64,000 nt of DNA from Chryseobacterium artocarpi (GCF_001684975.1 NZ_MAYH01000001.1:1-64000), one strand, 5' to 3'; shown: positions 1 to 8,495, counted from the first letter of the stretch. Notes: generated by a model not told the origin, from the sequence alone. Made by a program: numbers and translations.

Positions 1-32
1 CGACTTTTAATTACTTTTGTTTCTAAACTCAT
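1..32 (-). CDS. Possible 5' end of a truncated gene at the window edge
   Basis: An ATG at 30-32 on the minus strand opens a frame that reads MSLETKVIKS to the window edge. Too little is visible to name a product. The only support is the upstream sequence: the 20 or so bases before this ATG (33-55) closely match those before the recombinase gene start (8272-8297), which suggests a shared leader or ribosome-binding context. It could equally be chance in AT-rich DNA. Confidence 0.3.
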   Translation of the reverse strand, partial: MSLETKVIKS

Positions 33-219
33 TTCTGACTTTTTAAAGGGTTAAACTTTTTGTTTTTATTGCTTTACAAACTTAATCGTTTGCCCTTTAA
101 CTGTCAGATTTAATCTAAACTTTTACAAATAAAACGAATCAAAAACCTACATTTCAAAAGTGATTAATTCGGTGAGTAGCTGAATCTTGATTTCAGCAAA
201 TGTCGATAAATAAAGAGAT

Positions 220-1422
220 TTAGAGAATAAGTGGTTTTACCTCACTTTCATTCCCTCCCAATATCTTATCTCTTGAAATATAGAAATAGGTATTCTCTTG
301 TTTTAATATATTTTTAAGAACATATTGATTAAAATAATTTAATTCAATTTGTGTTGGCCGATTATAGTCTCTTAAATTCTTATGATCCTGATATTTTAAA
401 ATATGTTCAAACATCCTGTTTCGAAAATAAGAATTTACTTTTCTTTCATTTGCAGAATAGTCCAATGTGTATCGTATGGAAGAATTAATAGTATAATAAA
501 TTAAGGCATATGCTTTTGATATAGGGAATGCAGGCAACAGCTGGTCAACTATTTGTTCAATAATTTGATCATCAATACTTATTTTTAAATATTTTTTTGA
601 CTGAAAATCAATATATTTCTTAACTTCGGAATAATAAATTTCTTTCCATAATGCCTTTTTATCTTCTAAAGTATAAGATCTTTCTTTAATAATTGTAATT
701 AGTTCAGAAAGTGTAAATAAAACACCAGGTGACTTATTAATATTGAGAATCCAATTAATTTTTAAAGATTCTATTGTGGGTAATGATCTATTTGATGAAT
801 ATATCGCCCCATAAGAGTCAAAATAATATATATCGGGAATTAGAATTTTTCTGTCGATAAAATTATTTATTATTGAATAATACTCGCCAGAAATTCTATG
901 GAGTTGAAATCTATTTTGCCTAAAATTAAAGAAATTTAATAAATTAGTAACTTTTGAATAAGACTGAAAAAGCAATACAAGATGAATTTCATCATAAATA
1001 CTTAGATCATTTAAGGTATAGTTCAAATTATAGTGTTCGACATAGTGTATATTCCAAAGAATTTGTAGATTTCTTGTCCTCTCTTCATTCTTTATTTTCA
1101 TTTTATTAGCACATTGTTCACAGTTACAATCTCCCGAATTATCATGCTGGCATTTTATACATAACTTAAATTCACTAACTCTACTTCCTATTCTTTTTAC
1201 TTTAATGTAGATCGGAATATTACAATATTCACAAACTTCATCACTTAACTTAAAAGGTAATTGCTTAAAGAAGCTATTTAATTTTACTAAACCATATTTC
1301 TTTTCAATATCCAAAACCTTAACCCCATTTTTATAATCCGTAATTATTGCTTCGATTTCATTTTCGGGCAAAGCATGTAGTAAAGATTTAGAATTTTCAA
1401 AATAATATTTTTCTAGTTCCAT
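220..1422 (-). CDS. Hypothetical protein with paired Cys motifs (possible zinc ribbon)
   Basis: I do not recognise the family of this 400-residue protein. Near residues 25-55 is a segment that could be a small helix-turn-helix (YKNGVKVLDIEKKYGL). It is followed by CxxC pairs at about residues 64-105 (CEYC, CIKC, then CNCEQC), consistent with one or two zinc-binding knuckles. The remaining ~290 residues are rich in Ile, Tyr, Asn and Lys, with no signal peptide or membrane segment. The gene is very AT-rich and stands alone with spacers on both sides, in the accessory end of the window near a recombinase. A DNA-binding or mobile-element cargo role is inference only. Confidence 0.6.
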   Translation of the reverse strand: MELEKYYFENSKSLLHALPENEIEAIITDYKNGVKVLDIEKKYGLVKLNSFFKQLPFKLSDEVCEYCNIPIYIKVKRIGSRVSEFKLCIKCQHDNSGDCNCEQCANKMKIKNEERTRNLQILWNIHYVEHYNLNYTLNDLSIYDEIHLVLLFQSYSKVTNLLNFFNFRQNRFQLHRISGEYYSIINNFIDRKILIPDIYYFDSYGAIYSSNRSLPTIESLKINWILNINKSPGVLFTLSELITIIKERSYTLEDKKALWKEIYYSEVKKYIDFQSKKYLKISIDDQIIEQIVDQLLPAFPISKAYALIYYTINSSIRYTLDYSANERKVNSYFRNRMFEHILKYQDHKNLRDYNRPTQIELNYFNQYVLKNILKQENTYFYISRDKILGGNESEVKPLIL

Positions 1423-1739
1423 TTAAAAGTTTTAATTTATTTTTCAAGTCTATTTGTCTGGATAGCTAATACATTCAAAAAACATAAAAATTATTCTACT
1501 ATTCTATAGTATTTAACAGACTTCATTTTAAATAATGATTAGCTTTTGAAAGTATATATTTTCGTCGATATCTGTTTAAAGTTTGAATGAACATTATATT
1601 AATAATAATAACTATAAGATTAGGATAATCTCTTATAGCCCTCCTATTTAAAGCTGTGATTCTGTTTATTATTAATTCTAGATATAATGACCTTCTAAAT
1701 AAATATATCAACATTCATCAAGCATCATTCGAGATACTT
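1423..1739. other. 317-base AT-rich gap with no supported gene
   Basis: I see no RNA gene, strong hairpin or conserved promoter here. A 63-codon open frame on the minus strand (1523-1714) has a low-complexity Ile/Tyr/Arg composition and no recognisable domain, so I do not call it. Confidence 0.5.
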
Positions 1740-2762
1740 CTATCTCCAACCCAATTCTGGGGCCACATGTTGTAAAATACTTGAAAGAACATGCACATTG
1801 TATTCAACGCCAAGTGTATTAGGAATGGTTAAGAGTAGTGTATCTGCCTCTGCAATAGTAGTATCTTCTGCCAACTGCTTGATAAGTTGATCCGGTTCAG
1901 CAGCATAACTACGCCCAAAAACAGCCTGACGGCCTTCCCCCAGCATTCCAATTTGGTCTTTGCTATTTGCATCTCTTCCAAAATACAAACGATCTGCATC
2001 GTTCGTTAATGCAAATATGGAACGGCTTACCGAAACTCTAGGTTCTCTTTGATGCCCAGCTTTTTTCCAAGCTTCTCTGTATTGCCGTATCATTTCTGTT
2101 TGCTGAACGTGCAAGGGTTCTCCACTTTCATCCATTTTTAAAGTGGATAGTTGGAGATACATTCCGTGTTCAGCCGCCCAAACTGCAGTAGCATTGGTAG
2201 CTGCCCCCCACCAGATACGTTCACGTAAACCTTCTGAGTATGGTTCTAAGCGTAATAATCCCGGTGGGTTGGGAAACATCGGATTAGGATTGGCAACAGC
2301 AAATCCTTTTCCTTCTAATTTTTCTAAAAATTCCAAGGCCTTACGACGTCCCATATCTATCTGTGTTTCTCCTTCTTTTGGTTCGTAGCCGAAATAACGC
2401 CAACCATCAATTACCTGTTCAGGCGAACCTCTACTAATTCCTAATTGTAGTCTTCCAGCTGAAATTAAGTCGGCAGCACCAGCATCTTCCACCATGTAAA
2501 GTGGATTTTCATAACGCATATCTATAACACCAGTTCCAATCTCGACGCTTTTTGTTTTTGCTCCAATTGCGGCTAAAAGAGGAAAAGGCGAGCCTAACTG
2601 TGCAGCAAAATGGTGCACACGGAAATTAACAGTATCTATACCTATTTCTTCTGCCGCTACTGACAAATCGATCGACTGCAATAAAGTATCACTTGCAGTT
2701 TTAGCCTGATAAGAAGGATGGTTTGACCAATGTCCGAAAGATAAAAATCCTATTTTTTTCAT
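1740..2762 (-). CDS. LLM-class flavin-dependent oxidoreductase
   Basis: The 340-residue protein has the luciferase-like monooxygenase TIM-barrel pattern. The N-terminal strand (KKIGFLSFGHW) is followed by the AAEEIGIDTVNFRVHHF helix/strand, the AAIGAKTKSVEIGTGV segment and the family signature ending in GRLQLGISRGSP at about residues 100-115. Such enzymes use reduced FMN (or F420) to oxidise small organic substrates in the cytoplasm; the substrate cannot be read from sequence. Its length is normal for the family. It stands alone, about 60 bases downstream of a receiver-like gene on the same strand, within a stretch of accessory redox genes. Confidence 0.85.
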   Translation of the reverse strand: MKKIGFLSFGHWSNHPSYQAKTASDTLLQSIDLSVAAEEIGIDTVNFRVHHFAAQLGSPFPLLAAIGAKTKSVEIGTGVIDMRYENPLYMVEDAGAADLISAGRLQLGISRGSPEQVIDGWRYFGYEPKEGETQIDMGRRKALEFLEKLEGKGFAVANPNPMFPNPPGLLRLEPYSEGLRERIWWGAATNATAVWAAEHGMYLQLSTLKMDESGEPLHVQQTEMIRQYREAWKKAGHQREPRVSVSRSIFALTNDADRLYFGRDANSKDQIGMLGEGRQAVFGRSYAAEPDQLIKQLAEDTTIAEADTLLLTIPNTLGVEYNVHVLSSILQHVAPELGWR

Positions 2763-2823
2763 TTTTTATTCCTTTTTTAGAAATGTCATAAACATTCTCT
2801 TATAGTATCATGTAATTTAAACT

Positions 2824-3126
2824 TTATCTCTTTTGCCTATAACTGAAAATTTTACTCAAAGCATCTAATGCTTGCCATGGATGTCCTGATGCAATTTTTA
2901 TCTGAGGATTTTTCTTTATAAATGCAGGAATAAGTATTTCCCTGCTCTGGGGGCCAACACCACCACCCAGCAAAACTCCGTCAAAATGGTATTTATTAAA
3001 TATCTCCAAAGCCTGCTCATCTATGCTCTCTCCTTGAGCATCGTAACCATTTTCCTTAAGCATTTCTACAACACCTTGTAAGGTTTTTGGATCACGACCT
3101 ATTACTAATATATTATTCTTTTTCAT
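2824..3126 (-). CDS. Small receiver-like protein lacking the phospho-acceptor Asp
   Basis: The 100-residue protein starts with a CheY-like beta1/alpha1 pattern (NNILVIGRDPKTLQGVVEMLKENGYDA). It continues with alpha2/beta3 (ALEIFNKYHFDGVLLGGGV), where a true receiver has Asp after the hydrophobic strand; here the position is Gly. The C-terminal part (KNPQIKIASGHPWQALDAL) resembles receiver beta4-alpha4 but is short. It probably folds like a receiver and binds a partner without phosphorylation. No kinase is adjacent; the next gene upstream encodes a helical protein of unknown role 28 bases away and may be co-transcribed. The receiver reading rests on pattern only. Confidence 0.6.
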   Translation of the reverse strand: MKKNNILVIGRDPKTLQGVVEMLKENGYDAQGESIDEQALEIFNKYHFDGVLLGGGVGPQSREILIPAFIKKNPQIKIASGHPWQALDALSKIFSYRQKR

Positions 3127-3154
3127 TTTGGATGGTATTTGGAATTCTTATGGA

Positions 3155-3877
3155 TTATCTTTCTTCTCCATTCATCCACCTTCTGAGCATTACCCTATGT
3201 GCTGGAGTTTCTTGAATACCTCCGGCCAGAATGTCTAAGAACTTATCCCAAAGATTTTTCTTTTTTGAAGCTTCTTCTTTTAATTCATTATATGCCTGCA
3301 TATATTCTTTTTCATATTTTACAGCCTCTTCCAATGAATAATCTAGAGGAATATGTTTTACGATATCCTTGGTCAGTTCGTCTATTTCTTCCGGTCTTAA
3401 CTTTTCGATCATAGATAGTTTCGTATAGATAGTTTCAGCTATATCAAACAATTCTCCTACACTTTCTTTGATGTTTTTCCAAATTTCTTTCCATTGTTCA
3501 AGGTCATCAGCTACAAAAACGACTTCTCCCATCTTTCCCATTTCCGAAAACTTAACCTTGGTAATATCTGCATAATTTTTACCTTCTTTCCAAAAGCTAG
3601 AAAGACCATTGGTATCTTTATTTTGGAGTCTTTCATACATTGTCTCTAACAACTTGGTGATATGGGTGATATTGGACTTGATTTCATTTTTTTCTCTTAC
3701 CCATATATCTGTCAAATTTTTTTGTAAAGCTATTTTAATTCCGGCTTCTTCTAATTTGGCAAGAATACTGTTGTGCAGTTTAGTAATTCTGTTTTTTTCA
3801 TCAGAGATGTCAGAAACCATCTTACGGATTTTGACTACTAATTCTACTAATAAGCTTTGGTCATTATCTTCTTTCAT
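3155..3877 (-). CDS. Hypothetical helical protein
   Basis: I do not recognise the family. The 240 residues are charged and predicted helical throughout, with heptad-like stretches around residues 5-50 and 60-95, a possible amphipathic or weakly hydrophobic helix near 140-170, and a basic tail (HRVMLRRWMNGEER). There is no signal peptide and no Cys pair. It precedes the receiver-like gene by 28 bases on the same strand, so the two may form one transcript. A structural or partner-binding role is the most that can be said. Confidence 0.6.
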   Translation of the reverse strand: MKEDNDQSLLVELVVKIRKMVSDISDEKNRITKLHNSILAKLEEAGIKIALQKNLTDIWVREKNEIKSNITHITKLLETMYERLQNKDTNGLSSFWKEGKNYADITKVKFSEMGKMGEVVFVADDLEQWKEIWKNIKESVGELFDIAETIYTKLSMIEKLRPEEIDELTKDIVKHIPLDYSLEEAVKYEKEYMQAYNELKEEASKKKNLWDKFLDILAGGIQETPAHRVMLRRWMNGEER

Positions 3878-3956
3878 ATTGTTTGTTTTTAGGATTATAC
3901 TGTTTGTAACTTTTGTTATTCACTATTTTTTAATGAAAAAATAAAGCCTTATAAAA

Positions 3957-3991
3957 ATGCATTAGGTATTCTATAGAAATATCTAATGCAT
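3957..3991 (-). terminator. Palindrome, probable terminator
   Basis: ATGCATTAG and CTAATGCAT form a near-perfect palindrome. Read on the minus strand it is followed by TTTTTATAAG, so it could end transcription of the cupin/pirin cluster before the gene at 3155-3877. It lies about 150 bases past the cupin stop codon, farther than usual. Confidence 0.45.
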
Positions 3992-4141
3992 AAATCTTAA
4001 TCTCACTTTAAGTTTACTTTTTAAATTATTAATCAGAATATGTAAAATACTGATTATCCTATGATCTATTACAAACTCTGGAGAAATAACTTCAAATTTT
4101 AATATTTTCGTCCTAATTTCTAAATTAATTTGCAATAAACT

Positions 4142-4648
4142 TTAATCCAGATAATCAGGTGTAAAAGAGATTTGTCCATATTTTTCATTCAGACTATCCA
4201 AACGTTTCACAAACTCAGGAGTAAACTCTGGTACTGCCAAAAACTCTTCGGCCTGAACGGGCTCACCTAACTCTTTGAAGAATTCGTCTAACCCGGCAGG
4301 AGCAATAGTACAAATTACACGTGCAATTTTATCAGAGACATTTTTAAAACAGTGAATAGCTCCTCCTTTCGGTATATCAATAAAACCACCAACAGGTACA
4401 TTTACCTGTCCTGATTCCGTCTTATAAAGTAGCTCTCCTTCCGTTACAAAAAATGTTTCATGAATATCAGGATGAGAATGCGGTACAGGACCTCCACCAG
4501 GAGGAACTAACATATCTATAACAGCATACTGACCATTGGTATCTTCTCCGGAAACAACTATTCTATAATTATCTCCCATTACTCCAAAGTGCTCTCCCTG
4601 ATCTGGGGTTGTAACCTTAATATTTTTAGGGTAGGTTTTATTCGACAT
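4142..4648 (-). CDS. Cupin-domain protein
   Basis: This is a 168-residue single-domain cupin. Motif 1 is seen as PHSHPDIHETFFVTEGEL (about residues 56-73), supplying His, His and Glu metal ligands, and motif 2 as GGAIHCFKN (about 92-101). The preceding GGGP turn is typical of small quercetinase-like and isomerase-like cupins. The substrate is unknown. It follows the pirin gene on the same strand by 129 bases, and the set is divergent from a HxlR regulator, which suggests a role in handling quinones or other reactive small molecules. That role is inferred from context. Confidence 0.8.
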   Translation of the reverse strand: MSNKTYPKNIKVTTPDQGEHFGVMGDNYRIVVSGEDTNGQYAVIDMLVPPGGGPVPHSHPDIHETFFVTEGELLYKTESGQVNVPVGGFIDIPKGGAIHCFKNVSDKIARVICTIAPAGLDEFFKELGEPVQAEEFLAVPEFTPEFVKRLDSLNEKYGQISFTPDYLD

Positions 4649-4777
4649 TAGTATTATAACTATTATTAATTTTGCTTACAGAATCATTATTTTTTTGAAG
4701 ACCACATTTCTAACCTTATTTTATGGACAATAATTATCCAAAATATAATATATTATATCCGTGGTTTACCACTTAAC

Positions 4778-5506
4778 TTATTTCTGATTTCCACTATACA
4801 TTCCTCCATCATAATAAGGAGATTTCGTATCTGTGACAAATAGAACTAATTCAGCTCTGTCACTGGTTTGAAAACTAATGATTTCATCTTTTATAAAAAT
4901 ACTTTCTCCTTTGCCTAATTCTATGTTATCGTTTACTACCATACTGCCCTGAAAAACATATAACAGACAATGAAATTCTTTATTAACTTCCTCTGGAAGA
5001 CTAAAAACTTTCCCTGGTGTAATCTGCATGTCATAAATCCATGTTTGACTACTGAGTTCCAAAACAGTTTTCGATTTATCAGGAGAGGCTATTAGACGCC
5101 ATTCATTTATACTGTGTACTTCTTCCAATTCCTGGAAAATAACCTCTGGTTGTGAATCTTTCTCTCCTGGACGGATGAATATCTGCAAACCTTCCTGTTC
5201 TTCAAGTATAGCCTCTTCGTGATAAAACATTTTACCTGCTTTCATCAACATTAGTTTTGTGGGGGTTATATACTCCGTAAATCCTTCCGAGTCAGTATGC
5301 TTTACTTTTCCACTACGGAAATAAGAAAGAATATCATCATTCACATGTGGATGCATTTTTATTACGGCTCCGCCTTGAATGTGTGCCTGATCAATCCTCC
5401 CTATACTGTAGTAACCAGTATCACTATCCGAAAGTTCTAATCCAGGATATAGTATCGAGATATGCTGATTCCCCAATTTCTTAGAGTTATCAATTTTTTT
5501 TAACAT
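4778..5506 (-). CDS. Pirin-family protein
   Basis: This is a pirin-like bicupin of about 242 residues. The metal-site pattern is visible as HPHVNDDILSYF (about residues 51-62) and FYHEEA about 45 residues later, giving the His-His-His-Glu set of pirins. The C-terminal half (QTWIYDMQITPGKVFSLPEE onward) is the second cupin. I chose the ATG at 5504-5506: it is preceded by an AAGAAG stretch and starts 13 bases after the upstream stop, whereas the longer frame would run 80 bases into the neighbouring gene. Pirins include quercetin dioxygenases and redox-responsive proteins; the substrate here is not known. Confidence 0.8.
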   Translation of the reverse strand: MLKKIDNSKKLGNQHISILYPGLELSDSDTGYYSIGRIDQAHIQGGAVIKMHPHVNDDILSYFRSGKVKHTDSEGFTEYITPTKLMLMKAGKMFYHEEAILEEQEGLQIFIRPGEKDSQPEVIFQELEEVHSINEWRLIASPDKSKTVLELSSQTWIYDMQITPGKVFSLPEEVNKEFHCLLYVFQGSMVVNDNIELGKGESIFIKDEIISFQTSDRAELVLFVTDTKSPYYDGGMYSGNQK

Positions 5507-5519
5507 CTTCTTGCTTTTT

Positions 5520-6119
5520 TTAAAATTGACCAATTTTGGACATAACCTCTTCATAAACAATCTGTACAGCTTTCTGACCATCCTCTGTAGCCCAGCTATC
5601 AATTAATTCTCCAACCAACTGATTGATTGTAGTTGTACGAACTCCTCCCTTTTCCCAAGTTTGTTGAGCAATTTCATCAGCAATTTGAGTAGGGGAGCCT
5701 CCTGCATCGATCACAACCTGTACATCAAATCCCTCATCTACCATAGAACGAGATGGAAAAACAATACATACATCATGTGTAAGACCTGCCATAATCACAT
5801 TTTTTCTACCTCCAGCGGCCTCCAATACTGCCTTTTTGTAATTCTCATCATTCCATGCATTGGTTATTCCTTCTCTTTTTATTCTGGCTGCATATTCCAC
5901 AGGTAAAATTTCCTGTAATTCCGGCAATAATAATCCTTGTGCCTGTGTTTCCTGACTACTTGTTAAAACAATTGGGATACCTAGTGCTTTACCTAACTTC
6001 GCAAGAGCTACTGTTCGGCTGATAATCATTTCTTTTGGACGGCTTACAGACCATCCTAGTGTACCAACTTGATGGTCTATTAATAATATAATCGTATCGT
6101 TTTTTGTGAAATTTTTCAT
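5520..6119 (-). CDS. Isochorismatase-like cysteine hydrolase (YcaC type)
   Basis: The 199-residue protein has the cysteine-hydrolase triad pattern: Asp15 in ILLIDHQ, Lys81 in ARIKREG and Cys118 in AGLTHDVCIVF. The loop before the Cys and the GVRTTT segment near residues 158-163 resemble YcaC-type hydrolases of unassigned substrate rather than true isochorismatases. No signal peptide is seen, so it is cytoplasmic. It is the first gene of a minus-strand set (hydrolase, pirin, cupin) and shares a 126-base intergenic region with a divergent HxlR regulator, which probably controls it. Confidence 0.85.
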   Translation of the reverse strand: MKNFTKNDTIILLIDHQVGTLGWSVSRPKEMIISRTVALAKLGKALGIPIVLTSSQETQAQGLLLPELQEILPVEYAARIKREGITNAWNDENYKKAVLEAAGGRKNVIMAGLTHDVCIVFPSRSMVDEGFDVQVVIDAGGSPTQIADEIAQQTWEKGGVRTTTINQLVGELIDSWATEDGQKAVQIVYEEVMSKIGQF

Positions 6120-6168
6120 TTTATTAGAGATTTTAATTATTCTATATTCGAAATTAATCCTAATACTT

Positions 6169-6196
6169 TACATTTGCAAGTAGTTACATAAATGTA
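6169..6196. promoter_or_regulatory. Inverted repeat doubling as divergent -7 boxes (candidate HxlR operator)
   Basis: TACATTT (6169-6175) and AAATGTA (6190-6196) are inverted with a 14-base spacer. The left arm continues to TACATTTG, a full TAnnTTTG -7 box on the plus strand toward the HxlR gene. The right arm reads TACATTTA on the minus strand toward the hydrolase gene. A dimeric regulator bound here would cover both start regions. The operator role is inference. Confidence 0.45.
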
Positions 6197-6245
6197 CAGT
6201 AATAACAAAAAGTAAAGCATTGAATAAATTTAAGGGTCTCAACAG

Positions 6246-6569
6246 ATGAAAAAAAATGTTAAAATTGAATTTAAGTGTGTTCTGAAAGATGTATTAGAAA
6301 TTTTAGGAGGTAAATGGGCGATTCCAATTATATATGTTTTATTTGATGGTACCAAACGTTTTAAAGAACTGGAACGCAATATTCCCAACATAAATACTCG
6401 TATGTTAGTCAAGGAGCTTAAAAAATTAGAAGCAGCCAATATTATATCCCGAAAAGCATATCCCACTGTTCCACCAACCGTAGAGTATTCATTAACCGTG
6501 AAAGGAAAAAAACTACAGCCTATCATTTTAAGCTTATATAAATGGGGGGAAGAGAATGTGGATTTATAA
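6246..6569 (+). CDS. HxlR-family transcriptional regulator
   Basis: This 107-residue winged-helix protein has the HxlR signature: a Cys (residue 11) just before VLEILGGKWAIPII, then RFKELERNIPNINTRMLVKELKKLEAANII for recognition, and VEYSLTVKGKKL for the wing. HxlR proteins bind DNA as dimers. In YodB/HypR-type members the N-terminal Cys senses electrophiles or hypochlorite; Cys11 here is in the equivalent place, so redox sensing is plausible but unproven. It is divergent from the hydrolase/pirin/cupin set and is the likely regulator. Length is normal. Confidence 0.9.
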   Translation: MKKNVKIEFKCVLKDVLEILGGKWAIPIIYVLFDGTKRFKELERNIPNINTRMLVKELKKLEAANIISRKAYPTVPPTVEYSLTVKGKKLQPIILSLYKWGEENVDL

Positions 6570-6747
6570 CAAAAAACTAATATCAACTGTATCTTTGGAC
6601 AAAAACATCTTCCCATTTTTAGTATTCAACCAAATATAATATAGTGTTGGATTTTCATCTTTGGTCAGTACTTTGTACATTGGAATATAATTTCTTAAAT
6701 TAGAAATACTTAAAAAAATAAAGAAAACAGTATTTCTATATTATATA

Positions 6748-6896
6748 TGGCATATTCAAATGGATTGGAAAACTGAATTTTTCAATTATATCTTTCAATA
6801 TAAATTGCATGAGCATTTTATTAAATATAGACCTATAAAACCCTAATTTCTTCACTCAATGGTAAGGTAGAAAGAACTCAGCAAACTAATAAATAT
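6748..6896 (+). pseudogene. Remnant of an IS481-type (DDE) transposase
   Basis: Reading in frame from 6748 gives WHIQMDWKTEFFN and then LHEHFIKYRPIKP before a stop at 6844. Shifting frame after that point gives SLNGKVERTQQTNK (6852-6893). These match the second Asp region (normally QTDNGTEF) and the Glu region (NGKVERTQQTD) of IS481-family transposases. The reading frame is broken by a frameshift and stops, and the DNG triad has become DWK, so the gene is dead. No 5' portion or terminal inverted repeats are recognisable. The rest of 6570-7050 holds no gene. Confidence 0.65.
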
Positions 6897-6980
6897 TAGA
6901 CTTATCCTTTAGACGGCATTACAGTAAAAAGATTATTAATAAAAGAAATCATACAAAAATATCGTTGAAGACTATTTGAC

Positions 6981-7015
6981 AAAAAATACAGCCAATATAT
7001 TGGCTGTATTTTTTT
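6981..7015. terminator. Perfect palindromic terminator after the recombinase gene
   Basis: AAAAAATACAGCCAATA and TATTGGCTGTATTTTTT form a perfect stem with A/T tracts on both sides, so it can work in both directions. It lies 36 bases past the recombinase stop codon. Confidence 0.8.
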
Positions 7016-7050
7016 AAGATAAAAATTGATACTAAGTCTTCAAGCAATAT

Positions 7051-8271
7051 CTAACAATTAGCAGTTAGTAATGTTTTTAAGGAAGTCATATCTTCACTTA
7101 CTTTCTTATCCAAAATTTTAGCATAGTGTTGAGTGGTTTTAATGCTTTTATGTCCCAGCATTTTACTTACACTTTCCATAGAAACATTATTTCCTAAAGT
7201 CACTGTCGTTGCAAATGTATGGCGTGCCACATGAAACGTAAGTTTCTTTGTAATTCCACAAGTCTCAGCAATTGTTTTCAAATACTCATTAACTTTTTGA
7301 TTGGTATACATTGGAAGTAACCTTTCCGAATTTGTCGTTAAAGGATGGTTTTCATATTTTCTTAGTATTTCTTCAGCTATTGGAAGTAAGGGAATATTCG
7401 ATACTGTATGAGTCTTTTGTCTATGAGTCATTATCCATAAATTACCATCTATTCCTGTAGAAATATGGCTTTTTGTCAGATTATGAATATCAATATATGC
7501 CAATCCTGTATAACAGCTAAAAATAAAAATGTCACGAACTAAATTTAAGCCCTGACCTGCAAAGTCTTTATCCTGAATAGATTTAATTTCTTCTTGTGTC
7601 AGGAAATTTGTGGCTACTTCATTGAATTTTCCTTTGTAATACACCACTAAATCTTTTTCAATCCAAGTATTCTGATAGCATATTTTGAGAATCTTTGCTA
7701 AATTCTTGGTATGTTTTACTGTGGAATTGTTATTACATTTTACTACAGTACGAAGAAAGAAATCAAAATCATTCAAAAAAGCAGGTTCAATTTTTTTAAT
7801 ATTAATATCAGATTTTTTATAAAAACTCCATAGGAACTGTTTTAAATGAGCCAAACAAGTTTTGAAATTTTTAAGAGTTGCTAGTGCATAATCTTTTCCA
7901 ATTAATTTTTTCATCCTATCATTATGATCTTGGAAGATAGGAATCAAATGACGTTCTGTTTCTTGTCTTCCAGTTAAAAGATTCCTCACATCGGTAGCCT
8001 CGAAAGATTCTCCTGATAAAGTAAGATTGCGTTCGATTTCAAGGATTTTAGACGATAACACATCAAAATACTTATTGATAGTACGAGCCTCCTCAGAATT
8101 GCCTTTTATACGGCTTATTTCTGGGTTCCATTTAGAAAGATCTACGTTTTTACCTGTAGAGAATTCTGAACGTTTTCCATTAACAGTAATTCGTAAATAA
8201 ACTGGAACTTGTAAATTGCTTTTCGCTTTGGATTTTTTAGCATAGAACAATACTGAAATTTTAGTTTTCAT
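7051..8271 (-). CDS. Tyrosine recombinase / integrase of a mobile element
   Basis: The 406-residue protein has the domain order of Bacteroidota phage-type integrases. There is an arm-binding domain (residues ~5-95, with VPVYLRITVNGKRSEFSTGK), a SAM-like core-binding domain (~105-200) and a catalytic domain (~215-400). Visible catalytic residues are HVARH (His-x-x-Arg), the His of LGHKSIKTTQ and the nucleophile Tyr in HYAKILD. The first Arg found in most of the family is Ala here (YTGLAYID), as in IntDOT-type enzymes, so this need not mean inactivity. It lies about 250 bases from the 3' end of a tRNA-Phe gene, a usual integration target. An island extending left, past the window, is inference. 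Confidence 0.92.
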   Translation of the reverse strand: MKTKISVLFYAKKSKAKSNLQVPVYLRITVNGKRSEFSTGKNVDLSKWNPEISRIKGNSEEARTINKYFDVLSSKILEIERNLTLSGESFEATDVRNLLTGRQETERHLIPIFQDHNDRMKKLIGKDYALATLKNFKTCLAHLKQFLWSFYKKSDINIKKIEPAFLNDFDFFLRTVVKCNNNSTVKHTKNLAKILKICYQNTWIEKDLVVYYKGKFNEVATNFLTQEEIKSIQDKDFAGQGLNLVRDIFIFSCYTGLAYIDIHNLTKSHISTGIDGNLWIMTHRQKTHTVSNIPLLPIAEEILRKYENHPLTTNSERLLPMYTNQKVNEYLKTIAETCGITKKLTFHVARHTFATTVTLGNNVSMESVSKMLGHKSIKTTQHYAKILDKKVSEDMTSLKTLLTANC

Positions 8272-8460
8272 AATAATGACTTTTAAAGGTTAAAATAATT
8301 CCCAGAGACCCATTAATCAAGATATTCGATTATTGAACAGCCTTTCTGATGGGACTTTCAGAGAAATTCGGTTACCTAAAAAAGTCTAAATGCAGGGGTC
8401 ACCGAAAAGGGCACCTTTACTTTGTGAGAAAATAGCTTATTTTGATATACTAATCAAAAT

Positions 8461-8495
8461 AAAAACCCCTCAAATCATACAATTTGAGGGGTTTT
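8461..8495 (-). terminator. Terminator of tRNA-Phe copy 1
   Basis: ACCCCTCAAAT and ATTTGAGGGGT pair around a short loop, with T-rich sequence following on either strand. It lies 24 bases beyond the tRNA 3' end. Confidence 0.8.

Noticed and set aside
1523..1714. 63-codon frame on the minus strand
   Set aside because: Low-complexity Ile/Tyr/Arg composition, no recognisable domain and no convincing ribosome-binding site; likely chance in AT-rich DNA.
6239..6616. 125-codon frame antisense to the HxlR gene
   Set aside because: It mirrors a well-supported HxlR coding region and has no domain of its own.
7051..8271. Recombinase judged inactive because the first catalytic Arg is Ala
   Set aside because: IntDOT-type enzymes also lack this Arg and are active, so the substitution alone is not evidence of inactivity.
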